Notes: a model not told the origin generated them from the sequence alone. A stretch of 64,000 nucleotides of DNA from Bacteroidaceae bacterium (GCA_017428785.1 JAFRQD010000060.1:1-64000), one strand, 5' to 3'. Positions 1 to 9,247 are shown, counted from the stretch's first letter. Numbers and translations are program-made.

Positions 1-684
1 ATTGTGGACGTACAGGAAACCATACTCACCACAGAAGCCGCATTGTGTTTGATGCTCTCGGAACAGCCGCACCACATTGACCGTTCGCAGTATGAGAAGT
101 TTGTGATGCCTTCTGAGCTCCACGTTGGTTTGCCGCTGCGTCTGCTCGAAGCAAGGCCCGATGTTCGTCAAGCCGCTCGCAACATTGAGGTCGCATATTA
201 CAACGTTCAACAAGCGCATCAGGCTTTCTATCCGGACCTCACGATAAGTGCCACGCTTGGGTGGAGCAATGGCGAAGGGGCAGTCAATCCCTCGCAGTTC
301 CTGGCTCAAGCCGTCGCCTCGCTCGTACAGCCGCTCTTCATGCAAGGCCGTCTGAAAGCGCGTCACAAGAACGCCCGACTTGACCAGGAGAAAGCCCGCC
401 TGCAGTTCGTTCAGACCCTGCTTAATGCCGGAAACGAGGTTTACCGCCAGATGCACATCTGCAAGAAGACAGAACAGAAAGCTGCTTACTTGACTTCCAT
501 CGTCAACTCCTTGCACGAAGCCTACAAAGGCACGCGAGAGCTGATGAACAACGGCACGAACACCTATGTCGAAGTGCTTAGGTCGCAAGAAGACCTGCTC
601 ACAGCCCAGATTAAGGAGGTAGAGAACCACTACGAAGGCATTCAGGCCCTCATCAACCTCTACACGGCATTAGGAGGTTTCTAG
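1..684 (+). CDS. Outer-membrane efflux channel, TolC/OprM-type (5' partial)
   Basis: The reading frame is open at base 1, so the N-terminal half lies outside the window; about 227 residues remain. The visible part holds one OEP domain: the junction motif 'LPLRLLEARPDVRQA' followed by 'ARNIEVAYYNVQQAHQAFYP' is the hallmark of the second helical repeat of RND-type outer-membrane factors, and a long amphipathic helical segment (residues about 110-220) follows. Such proteins form trimeric channels that take substrates from an inner-membrane pump and its periplasmic adaptor; those partners should lie upstream, outside the window. The gene ends at TAG and is convergent with rplT. Confidence 0.85.
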   Translation: MVDVQETILTTEAALCLMLSEQPHHIDRSQYEKFVMPSELHVGLPLRLLEARPDVRQAARNIEVAYYNVQQAHQAFYPDLTISATLGWSNGEGAVNPSQFLAQAVASLVQPLFMQGRLKARHKNARLDQEKARLQFVQTLLNAGNEVYRQMHICKKTEQKAAYLTSIVNSLHEAYKGTRELMNNGTNTYVEVLRSQEDLLTAQIKEVENHYEGIQALINLYTALGGF

Positions 685-711
685 CGACACACCTTTCAAC
701 ACTCCCCGCAT

Positions 712-838
712 CGTCGGCAATCTTCACGGTGTCGTTGGCAAGGTTCACAAGTGACGTTGGCAAAGTTCACGTGCCTCGTTGGCAATCTTCATGTGTCCTT
801 GCAATCTTCATGTTTCTCCCTGCAGGCTTCGAGTGCAA
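712..838. repeat. 22-bp-period tandem array, site A
   Basis: About six degenerate units with a 22-bp period follow the efflux gene; a unit reads roughly CGTTGGCAAAGTTCACGTG plus three variable bases. The last units lose bases and decay. It sits between convergent genes, upstream of the rplT terminator. It belongs to the family found at ten intergenic sites in this window (AT-richer subgroup, with the sites at 5958, 16410 and 33334). I know no published name for it. Confidence 0.8.
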
Positions 839-883
839 TAAGTAACAACATACATTACAAGCAATTACCAAAAAGATACATAC

Positions 884-928
884 AAAAAGAAAGGAGAGAA
901 ACAACATTTTTGTCGTTCCTCCCCTTTG
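884..928 (-). terminator. Rho-independent terminator of the infC-rpmI-rplT operon
   Basis: Read on the minus strand, an AAAGGGGAGGAACGACA arm pairs (with mismatches) with TGTTGTTTCTCTCCTTT across a short A-rich loop, and a T-run follows. It begins about 30 bp past the rplT stop codon. Confidence 0.7.
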
Positions 929-960
929 TTGATTGTAAATCTCGAATTGAGTTACTTCTC

Positions 961-1305
961 TTACTTAACCTTTGCTACGACAGCCTTGAATGCTTCGGGA
1001 TAGTTGACAGCGAGGTCAGCGAGCACCTTGCGGTTGATCTCGATACCTGCCTTGTGCAGCAGACCCATCAGCTGGCTGTAGCTAAGACCTTCCATGCGGG
1101 CAGCAGCGTTGATACGCTGAATCCACAGTGCGCGGAAGTTGCGCTTCTTGGTGCGACGGTCGCGGTAAGCATAGGTGAGACCCTTCTCCCAAGTGTTCTT
1201 GGCAACGGTCCAAACGTTCTTGCGGGCACCGAAGTAACCTCTGGTCAAACCCAGAATTTTCTTTCTCTTAGCTCTTGAAGCTACATGATTTACTGATCTT
1301 GGCAT
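961..1305 (-). CDS. rplT: 50S ribosomal protein L20
   Basis: The product is 114 residues, the usual L20 length, beginning [18 protein letters not shown]20 binds 23S rRNA early in large-subunit assembly. The conserved basic N-terminal extension and the '[16 protein letters not shown]' and 'YSQLM' segments are all present. I chose the internal ATG at 1305 over a start 12 codons upstream because L20 proteins begin with this MPR motif. It is the last gene of infC-rpmI-rplT, with a minisatellite in the gap to rpmI and a terminator downstream. Confidence 0.97.
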   Translation of the reverse strand: MPRSVNHVASRAKRKKILGLTRGYFGARKNVWTVAKNTWEKGLTYAYRDRRTKKRNFRALWIQRINAAARMEGLSYSQLMGLLHKAGIEINRKVLADLAVNYPEAFKAVVAKVK

Positions 1306-1338
1306 AATTTTGTTTCTTTTTGAATGGCAGCGCCAAAG

Positions 1339-1406
1339 CATTTACCATTTATCATTTACCATTTGACTATGGACTATGAACTATGGACTATGAACTTTGA
1401 ACTTTA
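1339..1406. repeat. Minisatellites (ACCATTT and ACTATGA units) between rpmI and rplT
   Basis: Tandem degenerate heptamers: first (T)ACCATTT/ATCATTT, then (GG)ACTATGA, grading into ACTTTGA. They occupy the intergenic leader immediately before the L20 ribosome-binding region, where other bacteria often carry L20 autoregulatory structures. The ACCATTT family recurs before the GH57 gene and before argF'. Confidence 0.75.
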
Positions 1407-1466
1407 TCTGCTGAGCATTCGGTTAATAACTAAAGTAAATTTCTCTTTCCTGAGTTTAACAGCGAT

Positions 1467-1664
1467 TTAGCGGAGGCAGAAGAGGTCGCGGACCTGCTTC
1501 ATGTTCTCAGTCACAACGATAGCGCTGTGGTCGAGGTTGCGCTTTTGCTTCTTTGTCTTCTTCGTCAGGATGTGGCTGTGGTAGGCGTGATGACGCTTTA
1601 CCTTGCCTGTTCCAGTGAAAGTGAATCTCTTCTTCGCACCGGAGTTAGTCTTTACTTTTGGCAT
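1467..1664 (-). CDS. rpmI: 50S ribosomal protein L35
   Basis: This 65-residue, very basic protein begins [20 protein letters not shown] and ends with '[10 protein letters not shown]', the standard L35 framework and length. L35 is a small protein of the large subunit. It lies between infC and rplT, as in most bacteria, with a gap of about 140 bp to infC and about 160 bp to rplT. Confidence 0.97.
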   Translation of the reverse strand: MPKVKTNSGAKKRFTFTGTGKVKRHHAYHSHILTKKTKKQKRNLDHSAIVVTENMKQVRDLFCLR

Positions 1665-1802
1665 TTTTTTAATTTTTAATTTATAATTTTTTATTATATA
1701 TGATGTGGCAACGCATATACCAGGGCGTTACGCACTATCTTTCTTTTCCCTTTTAAATATTCGACATTTCGTTAATCGTTATACCGTTTTTACGAAAGTG
1801 TT

Positions 1803-2462
1803 CTAATCGTCGAAGTCTTCTCCCTCAACCTTCGGCCCTGTGTATTCCTTGCGGGCCTTCTGCTGGGGAGCTTTCTTCTCGCGAACGGGAGCTTCGACTG
1901 CTTCTTCCGCTTCCTGAGGCTTCTTGGCTCCGCCTGTCTGCTTCTTGGGGGCGAGGAACATAATCATTCGCTTGCCCTCGAGCTGAGGCATCGACTCTAC
2001 CTTGCCGTATTCTTCGAGGTCGGCTGCGAAACGCAGGAGGAGCACTTCGCCCTGTTCCTTGAAGAGGATGCTGCGACCCTTGAAGAAGACATAAGCCTTC
2101 ACCTTGTCGCCGTCGCTGAGGAAGCCCTGGGCATGCTTGAGCTTGAAGTTGTAGTCGTGTTCGTCAGTCTGAGGTCCGAAGCGAATCTCCTTGACATCCA
2201 CCTTCACTTGCTTTGCCTTGATTTCCTTCTGATGCTTCTTCTGCTGGTAGATGAACTTGCTGTAGTCGATGAGTCGGCATACAGGAGGCTCTGCGTTTGG
2301 AGAAATCTCTACGAGGTCAACGCCTTTCTGCTCAGCAATCTGAAGCGCTGTGGAAATTGATACGACGGAACTAGCGATATCGTCGCCTACGATACGGACT
2401 TCGCGAACGCCACGAATCTGCTCGTTGACGCGATACTGTTGTTTCAGGTTAGGTTTCTTCAT
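1803..2462 (-). CDS. infC: Translation initiation factor IF-3
   Basis: IF-3 binds the 30S subunit, prevents premature 50S joining and checks start-codon pairing. Both domains are visible: an N-terminal domain (about residues 10-80, with 'YRVNEQIR' and '[20 protein letters not shown]') and a C-terminal domain (about 85-175, with '[15 protein letters not shown]'). A C-terminal extension of about 45 residues, rich in Lys/Glu/Pro, continues past the usual end (IF-3 is normally about 170-180 residues), as in other Bacteroidetes. The start is a plain ATG, not the rare AUU of enteric bacteria. It lies 57 bp downstream of thrS on the same strand. Confidence 0.96.
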   Translation of the reverse strand: MKKPNLKQQYRVNEQIRGVREVRIVGDDIASSVVSISTALQIAEQKGVDLVEISPNAEPPVCRLIDYSKFIYQQKKHQKEIKAKQVKVDVKEIRFGPQTDEHDYNFKLKHAQGFLSDGDKVKAYVFFKGRSILFKEQGEVLLLRFAADLEEYGKVESMPQLEGKRMIMFLAPKKQTGGAKKPQEAEEAVEAPVREKKAPQQKARKEYTGPKVEGEDFDD

Positions 2463-2514
2463 TAATTATGTTTGTTTCTTGCAAACAAGTTGACTTCGTC
2501 GACTTTTGCGGCTG

Positions 2515-2522
2515 CAAAGTTA
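2515..2522 (-). promoter_or_regulatory. Bacteroidetes -7 box (TAACTTTG) for infC
   Basis: On the minus strand TAACTTTG matches TAnnTTTG about 50 bp before infC, overlapping the thrS stop codon. It suggests that infC-rpmI-rplT can be transcribed separately from thrS. No clear -33 TTTG is seen. Confidence 0.5.
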
Positions 2523-4472
2523 GCACTTTTCTGTCATTTTCCTAACTTCTTCGACGATTTTCTTTGCGAAATCTTCATATTTCATTGTTCCTTGCTCTCC
2601 TCCGCCACGTTGACGGAAGCTTACAGTGCCTTCTTCCTGCTCTTTTTCGCCCACGATGAGCATGTAAGGGATGTGCTTGAGCTCGGTGTCGCGAATCTTG
2701 CGGCCAATCTTCTCGCTGCGGTCATCGATTGTGGTGCGGACTCCTTCTGTGTCGAAGTAAGCCTTGAGCTTCTCGGCATAGTCTTGATACTTCTCACTGA
2801 CGGGAAGGATAGCAACCTGGTCGGGCGTGAGCCACAAGGGGAAGTGACCTGCTGTGTGCTCGATAAGGACTGCCACAAAGCGTTCCATCGAACCGAAGGG
2901 TGCACGGTGAATCATGACGGGACGATGCTTCTGTCCATCCTCGCCGACATATTCCAACTGGAAGCGCTGAGGCAACTGATAGTCCACCTGAATGGTGCCG
3001 AGCTGCCAACGACGACCGATGGCGTCCTTCACCATGAAGTCGAGCTTCGGACCATAGAAGGCTGCCTCGCCAAGTTCCTGACGAGCCTTCATGCCCTTCT
3101 CGGCACAAGCATCGATGATGGCCTGCTCTGCGCTTGCCCAGTCTTCATCAGAGCCGATGTACTTCTCCTTGTCATTAGGGTCACGCAGGGATATCTGTAC
3201 CTCAACGTTCTCTTCGCTGAAATTGAAGGTTGCGAAGACGCGCTGGATGATGTCCATCACATTGATGAACTCCCTCTTCACCTGGTCAGGACGGCAGAAG
3301 ATGTGTGCGTCGTCTTGTGTGAAACAACGAACACGTGTCAAGCCGTGCAACTCACCACTCTGCTCGTAACGATAGACCGTACCGAACTCTGCACAGCGGA
3401 AAGGCAGTTCCTTGTAGGAACGGGGACGGTTGGCGAATATCTCGCAGTGGTGCGGGCAGTTCATGGGCTTCAGCAAGTATTCCTCACCCTCTTCAGGAGT
3501 CTGAATGGGCTGGAAGCTGTCCTTACCGTAGTGGTCCCAGTGACCTGATGTCTGATAAAGGTTCTTGCCGCCGATGTTGGGCGTAATCACCTCCTGATAG
3601 CCATACTGCTTCTGAATCTTGCGAAGCATTTCCTGAAGGCGGAGACGGAGGTCTGTGCCTTTGGGAAGCCAGATGGGAAGACCTTTGCCCACACGCTCGC
3701 TGAACATGAAGAGTTCCATCTCCTTGCCAATCTTGCGGTGGTCGCGCTTCTTGGCTTCTTCAAGCATGACAAGATATTCATCGAGCATCTTCTTCTTGGG
3801 ATAGGATATGCCGTAGAGGCGCTGCATCTGGTCCTTCGTAGCGTCACCACGCCAGAAAGCACCTGCGATGCTCATCAGCTTGACGGCCTTGATGATGCCC
3901 GTGCTGACGATATGGGGACCTTTGCAGAGGTCGGTGAAGTTGCCTTGGGTATAGGTTGTGATGCTGCCGTCCTCGAGGTCCTGGTCGATGTGTTCGCACT
4001 TGTAGGTCTGGCCTGCAGCCTTGAACTGAGCCAGGCAGTCTGCCTTGCCCACTTCCTTGCGAACCACAGCCTCATCCTTACGGGCAAGCTCGAGCATCTT
4101 ATCTTCAATCGTCTTGAAGTCGCCTTCGCCGATTTGCTTTCCATCAGGAAGCAGCACATCATAGAAGAAGCCGTTCTCGATGGCGGGACCGAAGCCGAAC
4201 TGAATGCCGGGATAGAGTTCCTGCAAAGCCTCAGCAAGGAGGTGGGCACTTGTGTGCCAGAAAGCATGCTTGCCCTCTTCGTCCTCGAACTTATAGAGCT
4301 TGATGCTTGCATCCTGATTGATGGGACGATTCAGTTCTGTTGTCTCGCCATTCACGCCACAGGCCACAACGTCCTGAGCCAAACGGGGTGAAATACTCTG
4401 TGCTATCTCAAAGCCAGTGACGCCGTTCTCATACTCACGAACAGAGCCATCGGGGAAGGTTATCTTTACCAT
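2520..4472 (-). CDS. thrS: Threonyl-tRNA synthetase
   Basis: This class II synthetase charges tRNA-Thr. The 650-residue length and domain order fit the family: TGS domain (about 1-60), second-additional-domain editing region with the [11 protein letters not shown] and '[14 protein letters not shown]' zinc/editing motifs (about 65-240), catalytic core (about 245-540) with '[13 protein letters not shown]' carrying a zinc-binding Cys, '[17 protein letters not shown]', '[13 protein letters not shown]' and '[18 protein letters not shown]', then an anticodon-binding domain (about 545-645). The start ATG sits about 30 bp downstream of a -7 box. It is first in the run thrS-infC-rpmI-rplT. Confidence 0.97.
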   Translation of the reverse strand: MVKITFPDGSVREYENGVTGFEIAQSISPRLAQDVVACGVNGETTELNRPINQDASIKLYKFEDEEGKHAFWHTSAHLLAEALQELYPGIQFGFGPAIENGFFYDVLLPDGKQIGEGDFKTIEDKMLELARKDEAVVRKEVGKADCLAQFKAAGQTYKCEHIDQDLEDGSITTYTQGNFTDLCKGPHIVSTGIIKAVKLMSIAGAFWRGDATKDQMQRLYGISYPKKKMLDEYLVMLEEAKKRDHRKIGKEMELFMFSERVGKGLPIWLPKGTDLRLRLQEMLRKIQKQYGYQEVITPNIGGKNLYQTSGHWDHYGKDSFQPIQTPEEGEEYLLKPMNCPHHCEIFANRPRSYKELPFRCAEFGTVYRYEQSGELHGLTRVRCFTQDDAHIFCRPDQVKREFINVMDIIQRVFATFNFSEENVEVQISLRDPNDKEKYIGSDEDWASAEQAIIDACAEKGMKARQELGEAAFYGPKLDFMVKDAIGRRWQLGTIQVDYQLPQRFQLEYVGEDGQKHRPVMIHRAPFGSMERFVAVLIEHTAGHFPLWLTPDQVAILPVSEKYQDYAEKLKAYFDTEGVRTTIDDRSEKIGRKIRDTELKHIPYMLIVGEKEQEEGTVSFRQRGGGEQGTMKYEDFAKKIVEEVRKMTEKC

Positions 4473-4501
4473 TTTGCGCTTTTATTACTATTTTCGGGCT
4501 G

Positions 4502-4509
4502 CAAAGGTA
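4502..4509 (-). promoter_or_regulatory. -7 box (TACCTTTG) for thrS
   Basis: Minus-strand TACCTTTGCAGCC lies 30-37 bp before the thrS ATG and matches the TAnnTTTG consensus recognised by the Bacteroidetes primary sigma factor. Confidence 0.6.
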
Positions 4510-4634
4510 CAAAAAAAATGAAAAATGAAGAATGAAATCTGAAAAATTATTTGCTTGCTTTAGCCTTTTGCCTTACTTTTTACTTATTTAGCCATCATTT
4601 TAGGGCTTTTGGCTTCTCATGGAGCACTCCCGAC

Positions 4635-5879
4635 TCATTCTGCAGGATAGTGTTCCTTGACATATTCGTCCACCCATTCGTAGTATTCCCGCAATGTTTG
4701 TGCGCCCTTTCCTTTTCTCACTTTCTTCAGTGCTTCGCGAGCATGATTGAACACCTCACGCTCCAAAGGCATAATGCGCTGAACGATGCCTGTGCCAGCC
4801 GCATTCACAAGTTTGCTGAGGTCGATGTAGTCGCGAACGTTGCCTCGCTTGAGGTTGAACACCTGCTTCTTTTGTTCGATGGACTTTGTGCAGAGCCAAG
4901 ACTTGTCGTTCTCTCCTCGCCGAACGATAGAGGGAAGAGGCACATCGTCTTCCAGAATCAAGGGAATGGCAACTGAGGCACAAGGCCAGCCGATGTTCGT
5001 CCAACTGATGGTGTGCGAGGTCGTTTCGCCCGGCTTCACGCCTTGAACCAAGAGGGCAGACGAGGTGATATAGCGCGGAATGAACTCCGAGAAGTGAATG
5101 TAGCGAGTGTCGTTCTCGTCCTTGGGCAACTGCTCGTAGAGGTTCTGCTTTGTCAACCCGTGCGTGAGGTAGCGAGGCACATTGGCAATCAGGTATTCGC
5201 AGTCGAGATTTTCCTTGCGGCAAGCCTCTGCCATGAAATCGGAAATGGCCATGAAGCGCTCCACTCCGCGGTCGATATCGCGGCAACCCGTCAGCCCGTG
5301 ATTCGTGCGAACGAGATAGCCGTCGGGAGCCTCTTGGGGATTGTTTGCGTCGAACTTCACATACTTATAATGGCCAGTCTCATAATAGGCACAACCGCCT
5401 TCACCATCCAGTACGCCAAAATTGGAGTTCAGGCCAAGAGGTTGAGGCAAGGTGTCGAGAAGATGCTCGAAATCGGCCAAAGTGCGGCAGACCTCCAAAG
5501 CACGACGCATCAATCGTCCGTCGTTGTCCGTATCTTTGCCCTCGCAGCCGTTCATGTTGTATGCCGCCGTGTTGATGATGGCAAAGCCTGCCTCGTTGTG
5601 TCCGCCCCAGATTTCTACGGGTTTCTTGTCCCAGGATGCAGCAATGCCCATGTATCGGTAGAGCTCGCCTTGCCCGACTACAATCACATTGTTCTGGTCG
5701 CCCGTATCACGGTTCTTGAAGATGAGCGGACGTCCGTCCTTGGTGGCTCTGCCCGAAACGATAAAGGAAGTGCAGGCCGTGCTCACCGAAGGCACTAATA
5801 ATCCCATAACGAGAAAGGCCACCAATAGGATGTTGCCCAAAAGAGTTTTCGGCAGTTTGCCGTTCTTCTTATTCTTCAT
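4635..5879 (-). CDS. Exported Ntn-hydrolase (C45/C69-like amide hydrolase)
   Basis: The product is 414 residues. A Lys-rich start and hydrophobic segment (about 10-33) end in 'VSTAC'. Cleavage after Ala35 would expose Cys36 as the N-terminal residue, followed by TSFIVSGRAT; a free N-terminal Cys is the nucleophile of Ntn-hydrolases such as acyl-CoA:6-APA acyltransferase-like enzymes, linear-amide hydrolases and C69 dipeptidases. 'FKNRDTG', 'NEAGFAIINTA' and 'YLVRTNHG' fit the fold. The family cuts linear amide bonds (penicillin, bile-salt, acyl-homoserine or peptide substrates); the substrate here cannot be read. It is a single gene with no obvious partner. The exact peptidase family is uncertain. 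Confidence 0.7.
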   Translation of the reverse strand: MKNKKNGKLPKTLLGNILLVAFLVMGLLVPSVSTACTSFIVSGRATKDGRPLIFKNRDTGDQNNVIVVGQGELYRYMGIAASWDKKPVEIWGGHNEAGFAIINTAAYNMNGCEGKDTDNDGRLMRRALEVCRTLADFEHLLDTLPQPLGLNSNFGVLDGEGGCAYYETGHYKYVKFDANNPQEAPDGYLVRTNHGLTGCRDIDRGVERFMAISDFMAEACRKENLDCEYLIANVPRYLTHGLTKQNLYEQLPKDENDTRYIHFSEFIPRYITSSALLVQGVKPGETTSHTISWTNIGWPCASVAIPLILEDDVPLPSIVRRGENDKSWLCTKSIEQKKQVFNLKRGNVRDYIDLSKLVNAAGTGIVQRIMPLEREVFNHAREALKKVRKGKGAQTLREYYEWVDEYVKEHYPAE

Positions 5880-5957
5880 GTTCTACTCAAGTTTCGCAAG
5901 TTATAAAATGACGTTAACGATGGGTTTCTCAGATGCTTCCAGTATGCTCTCGTGATG

Positions 5958-6047
5958 TTTTGCAAATCCACACGAGAACTTTGTCGAATCCACACGAGGA
6001 TATTTGCAAATCCACACGAGAACTTTTGCAAATCCACACGAGGACTT
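5958..6047. repeat. 22-bp-period tandem array, site B
   Basis: Four units, each close to TTTGCAAATCCACACGAGGA plus two bases, repeat at exactly 22 bp between two minus-strand genes. Units alternate GAGAACT and GAGGACT/GAGGATA at the 3' side. This is the cleanest AT-rich member of the ten-site family. Confidence 0.9.
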
Positions 6048-6112
6048 TCACATGTTCATATCAGGCCGCCGTTTCAACATAGGGTTTTCATTATCTGCAA
6101 GACTTGAAGTCT

Positions 6113-7975
6113 TTACTTCTTTGAGTACTTCTTTATGAGGTTGTAGGCGGTATATAGTCCGTACTCTCCTGCCTGGGAAAGGTCGCTCAATCCTTGCTCT
6201 GTTTGTCCTCCAAGTATGTATGCCACGCCTCTCCCGTAATAAGCACTCGGGAAATGAGAGTCGAGTTCGAGAGCACGGGTAAAGGACTTCTGAGCAGCCA
6301 CATAATCTGCCAATTGCACTTGCAGGCAACCCACATTGTAGTGTAGGAAAGGCACATCAGGCATGAGGCTGGAGGCTTTGTCGTAATCCTGGACGGCCAT
6401 CAGATAGCCAAGTCGAAGGTCGGAAGCCGAAGCCGTAGTCCGTGAGACTTCCAACTGTGCAAAGCGACATTGGGCACGAAGGGTCAAAGCCAATGCATCG
6501 GCTCCTTTCTCCTGAATAAGGGTATTCATGTCAGCAACGCCATTCTCGAAGTCGCGGATATGATAGTAGGCAAGAGCTCGCTGTAGCAATAAATCGCGGT
6601 CATGAGGCTTTTGCTCAAGTTTCTCGGAAAGAGCATTTATCGAGGCTTGATGCGTTTCCGTCTGCTTCTCTGTCATCGGAGCCTCGTTGTCTGTCAAATA
6701 CAATTGCAGAGGCAGCACCTTTTGGCTATTGAGTTTCTCCAGCTCGGGACAATAAGCGACATAAGTATTGGTCTCTGATTCGCGCTTATAATAAGTAAGC
6801 GAATAGATGGGCTCCGGCTGGAGTTCAGTCTGGCGGTTCTGCACCTTTCCGCGATACTCGCTTACATACTCGTTCTCCTCTTCGTGCGTATCTTCCTCGA
6901 CAAGTGCCGCATAGTCCTCAATATTGCGTTCGCTCTTCTTTCGGGTACGGACAGGATGCTTCTTGCCGGCCACCGCATCCAATCGGGCTTGCAAGACCTT
7001 GAACTCATCCCTTTCTGCACCATTTATGTCGCCTATCTTTCGCTTGATGGCTGCCCGATGGCGATAGCCGTCCCAGAATTCGGGATAGTCCTTGATGACT
7101 GCACTTATGTCACGAATAGCTCCATTATAATCGCCGATATTATCGAGCAAGAGGGCACGATTGTAGAGGGCGATTGTATTATCCGGTTCGAGGTTGAGCA
7201 CGAAGTTGAAGTCTTCGATGGCAAGATTGTCTTCGCCCACATTGGCTCGCAAGAGGCCACGATTGTAATGAGCCAAGTAGTTGCGGGGCTCGAGGTCAAG
7301 ACAAGCATCATAGTCGGACATTGCTCCTCTTAGGTTGTCCTGATTGTAACGGGCCAAAGCACGATTGACATAAAGTCCAGCCACTCGCGGCATCTGCAAG
7401 ATGGCTTTATCGAGGGAAGCCTCAGCCTCCTTATATTCCTTTCGATTGCCCTGAAACATTGCCTTCAGACTCCAAGCCTTGCCGTCGTATTCATCCAACT
7501 CAAGAGCCTGGTCTGTCCATTTCTCTGCCTTAATGGTATCTGTCCGAAGCAAAGAGACCTGCGCTTTCATCGTATATTGCTCTGTCTCTTTCGGCCAATT
7601 ACGAAGCATCACATCAAGCGAAGAATCCGCCCTCTCGTACTCCTTCAACTCAATCTGACAAAGCACAATGTTGTGCCACGAATTATGGTCGAGCGGATTG
7701 ATGGCAATTGCCTTGTTATAATCTTCCTCGGCCAAGGCATAACGGTTCTGGTTGATGCGGCAAAGGGCTCGAAGCACATAGTGATTGAGTGCGTATGGAT
7801 TGCGCTCTACGGCATTATTGCAATCAATCTCTGCTCCCTGATAGTCCTCGAGGTAATACTTTGCCAAAGCCCTGTAGAAGTAAGGCTCGCCCAACCAAGG
7901 CTTCACATTGATGACCATATTGAAGCGCTGAATGGCAAGCACATAGTCCTCGTAGTACAAAGCATTGCGCCCCAT
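6113..7975 (-). CDS. TPR-repeat protein, signal peptide out of frame
   Basis: The product is a 620-residue tetratricopeptide protein. About nine 34-residue TPRs fill residues 1-325 (for example 'PWLGEPYFYRALAKYYLEDY' and 'HYNRGLLRANVGEDNLAIED'); a charged linker (330-430) is followed by a second TPR block (440-621). Upstream in this frame the sequence reads LGTVSAQINTDRVLL, which looks like a signal-peptidase site and mature N-terminus, yet a stop closes the frame 5' of it. The matching signal-peptide start (ATG at 8084) is in another frame, separated by a repeat of AATTTTC units at 8018-8038. As sequenced, translation from the ATG here would give a cytoplasmic protein. The family role is protein scaffolding; partners are unknown. 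Confidence 0.75.
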   Translation of the reverse strand: MGRNALYYEDYVLAIQRFNMVINVKPWLGEPYFYRALAKYYLEDYQGAEIDCNNAVERNPYALNHYVLRALCRINQNRYALAEEDYNKAIAINPLDHNSWHNIVLCQIELKEYERADSSLDVMLRNWPKETEQYTMKAQVSLLRTDTIKAEKWTDQALELDEYDGKAWSLKAMFQGNRKEYKEAEASLDKAILQMPRVAGLYVNRALARYNQDNLRGAMSDYDACLDLEPRNYLAHYNRGLLRANVGEDNLAIEDFNFVLNLEPDNTIALYNRALLLDNIGDYNGAIRDISAVIKDYPEFWDGYRHRAAIKRKIGDINGAERDEFKVLQARLDAVAGKKHPVRTRKKSERNIEDYAALVEEDTHEEENEYVSEYRGKVQNRQTELQPEPIYSLTYYKRESETNTYVAYCPELEKLNSQKVLPLQLYLTDNEAPMTEKQTETHQASINALSEKLEQKPHDRDLLLQRALAYYHIRDFENGVADMNTLIQEKGADALALTLRAQCRFAQLEVSRTTASASDLRLGYLMAVQDYDKASSLMPDVPFLHYNVGCLQVQLADYVAAQKSFTRALELDSHFPSAYYGRGVAYILGGQTEQGLSDLSQAGEYGLYTAYNLIKKYSKK

Positions 7976-8017
7976 CAAAAGGACGCGGTCTGTGTTGATC
8001 TGAGCCGAAACTGTGCC

Positions 8018-8084
8018 TAATTGAAAATTGAAAATTAACTATGCCAACAAGCATAGCCACAAGCAAGAATATCCGCTTTATCAT
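8018..8084 (-). other. Detached signal-peptide coding segment with 7-bp repeat
   Basis: From ATG at 8084 the minus strand encodes MIKRIFLLVAMLVGI, a good signal-peptide n/h region. The frame then runs into two AATTTTC heptamers (8018-8038) and leaves the frame of the TPR gene. Losing one heptamer, or gaining two, would rejoin MIKRIFLLVAMLVGI to LGTVSAQINTDR and to the TPR body. Confidence 0.65.
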
Positions 8085-8123
8085 GGCTTTTATTATCAAT
8101 TTTCAATCTTCAATCTTCAATCT

Positions 8124-8681
8124 TCAATGTTTCACTTTTACCTTATAGTTGCAGGAGAAGTTGCCTTTCCTGATGTCTTGGAGCTTGGACTTGGTGAGCT
8201 GGCGGCGCAGGCCTTGCAGATGGTCTGTGAAGACAACGCCGTCGAGGTGGTCGAACTCATGCTGCATGACGCGAGCCAAGTAGCCAGTCACCCATTCATC
8301 GTGCTCCTGGAACTGCTCGTCCTGATAGGTGACGCGAATGCGAGTGGGACGTTTCACCTTCTCGTGAATGCCAGGCAAACTGAGGCAGCCTTCCTCCATC
8401 ACATCCTGTTCTGTCTCATCATACTCCTCGATATAAGGATTGATGAAAGTCTTGACATATCCTTTGTATTCAGGAAGGTCTTCGCTGATGACATCAAGAT
8501 TGATGACGACAAGCCTGATGGGCAATCCCACTTGTGGCGCTGCAAGACCGATGCCTTCGCTGCGTTCCAGCGTCTCATACATGTTCTTGATGAGTTGCTC
8601 CAACTCCGGATAGTCTTTGTCTATCTCCTCAGCCTCCTGACGAAGCACGGGCTGACCGAATGTGTATATTGGTAATATCAT
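8124..8681 (-). CDS. def: Peptide deformylase
   Basis: The enzyme removes the formyl group from N-terminal fMet of new proteins and is metal-dependent. At 185 residues it has all three family motifs: GIGLAAPQVG (residues 43-52), EEGCLSLPG (96-104, Cys99 metal ligand) and QHEFDHLDG (140-148; the His residues are ligands and Glu142 is catalytic). It follows ruvX on the same strand, across a palindromic AAGAATTA minisatellite, and precedes the TPR gene. Confidence 0.96.
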   Translation of the reverse strand: MILPIYTFGQPVLRQEAEEIDKDYPELEQLIKNMYETLERSEGIGLAAPQVGLPIRLVVINLDVISEDLPEYKGYVKTFINPYIEEYDETEQDVMEEGCLSLPGIHEKVKRPTRIRVTYQDEQFQEHDEWVTGYLARVMQHEFDHLDGVVFTDHLQGLRRQLTKSKLQDIRKGNFSCNYKVKVKH

Positions 8682-8689
8682 CTTCTATC

Positions 8690-8768
8690 AATTAAGAGTT
8701 AAGAATTAAGAGTTAAGAATTATTTTCTCGGCATACAACTTGGAAATTCTTAATTCTTCTCTTTTAAT
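8690..8768. repeat. AATTAAGA minisatellite arranged as an inverted repeat
   Basis: Repeats of AATTAAGAGTTAAG on the left face AAATTCTTAATTC and TTTTAATTCTTAATT on the right, giving a possible long AT-rich hairpin in the ruvX-def gap. The same family lies before the GT4 gene at 18697. Confidence 0.8.
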
Positions 8769-8770
8769 TC

Positions 8771-9187
8771 TTAATTATTTCTCCTCTCCATCCATCCTTG
8801 CAGGATGATTGTGGCGCTCACTTCATCCACGAGTGCTTTGTTTCTGCGAGCCATCTTGCCGATGCCGCTTTGCAGGATTGTTTGCTGGGCGAGGACGCTG
8901 GTATAGCGTTCGTCCCACATATCGACAGGCACCGACGGGAAAGCCTTTTGCAGTTGCCCAACGAAAGCCTTCACTCTTGGCAGGTTCTCGCTGTCCCGGC
9001 CGTTTGTCTGCTTTGGAAGGCCAACCACAAAACGCTCCACTTGTTCCTTCGAGAGATAGTCCTTCAGAAAGGCCATCAGTCTAGGCGTCTCAACAGTAGT
9101 CAGGCCTCCCGGAATAATCTGCAAAGGGTCCGTCACAGCCAAACCTGTACGACGGACCCCATAGTCTATTGCAAGAACTCTTCCCAC
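8771..9187 (-). CDS. ruvX: Holliday-junction resolvase-like nuclease YqgF/RuvX
   Basis: The product is 138 residues, the family's normal length, with an RNase H-like fold. The first strand MGRVLAIDYGVRRTGLAVTD carries the catalytic Asp8; FVVGLPKQTNGRDSEN and 'VDMWDERYTSVLAQ' follow, and the end has 'DEVSATIILQGWM' with the last acidic site. RuvX/YqgF is linked to 16S rRNA 5'-end processing and junction cleavage. It lies downstream of the SPOR lipoprotein and upstream of def on the same strand. Confidence 0.93.
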   Translation of the reverse strand: MGRVLAIDYGVRRTGLAVTDPLQIIPGGLTTVETPRLMAFLKDYLSKEQVERFVVGLPKQTNGRDSENLPRVKAFVGQLQKAFPSVPVDMWDERYTSVLAQQTILQSGIGKMARRNKALVDEVSATIILQGWMERRNN

Positions 9188-9205
9188 ATTATATATAATT
9201 ATAAC

Positions 9206-9247
9206 GTCCTTAAGGTCCTTAATGTCTTTAAGGTCTCTAAGGTCTTG
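9206..9247. repeat. CTTAAGGTC-type minisatellite
   Basis: Units of (T)CCTTAAGG/TCTCTAAGG recur at about 9-10 bp in the short gap between the SPOR gene and ruvX. A mirror family (CCCTAAAGT) follows the GT4 gene at 20076. Confidence 0.65.

Noticed and set aside
712..838. Short tandem arrays considered as CRISPR arrays
   Set aside because: The 22-bp period has no separate conserved repeat and unique spacer, all units are degenerate throughout, and no cas genes are present.
751..1278. Plus-strand ORF of 175 codons across the rplT region
   Set aside because: It runs through a tandem repeat and then antisense to rplT, whose protein is unmistakable; the ORF has no family pattern.
2460..2462. AUU-type autoregulated start codon for infC
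   Set aside because: The codon is a plain ATG and the protein begins at the expected place.
2621..3108. ORFs antisense or out of frame to thrS, GH5-GH43, GDE and other long genes
   Set aside because: They are shadows produced by the GC-skewed codon usage of the true genes and show no family motifs or start signals.
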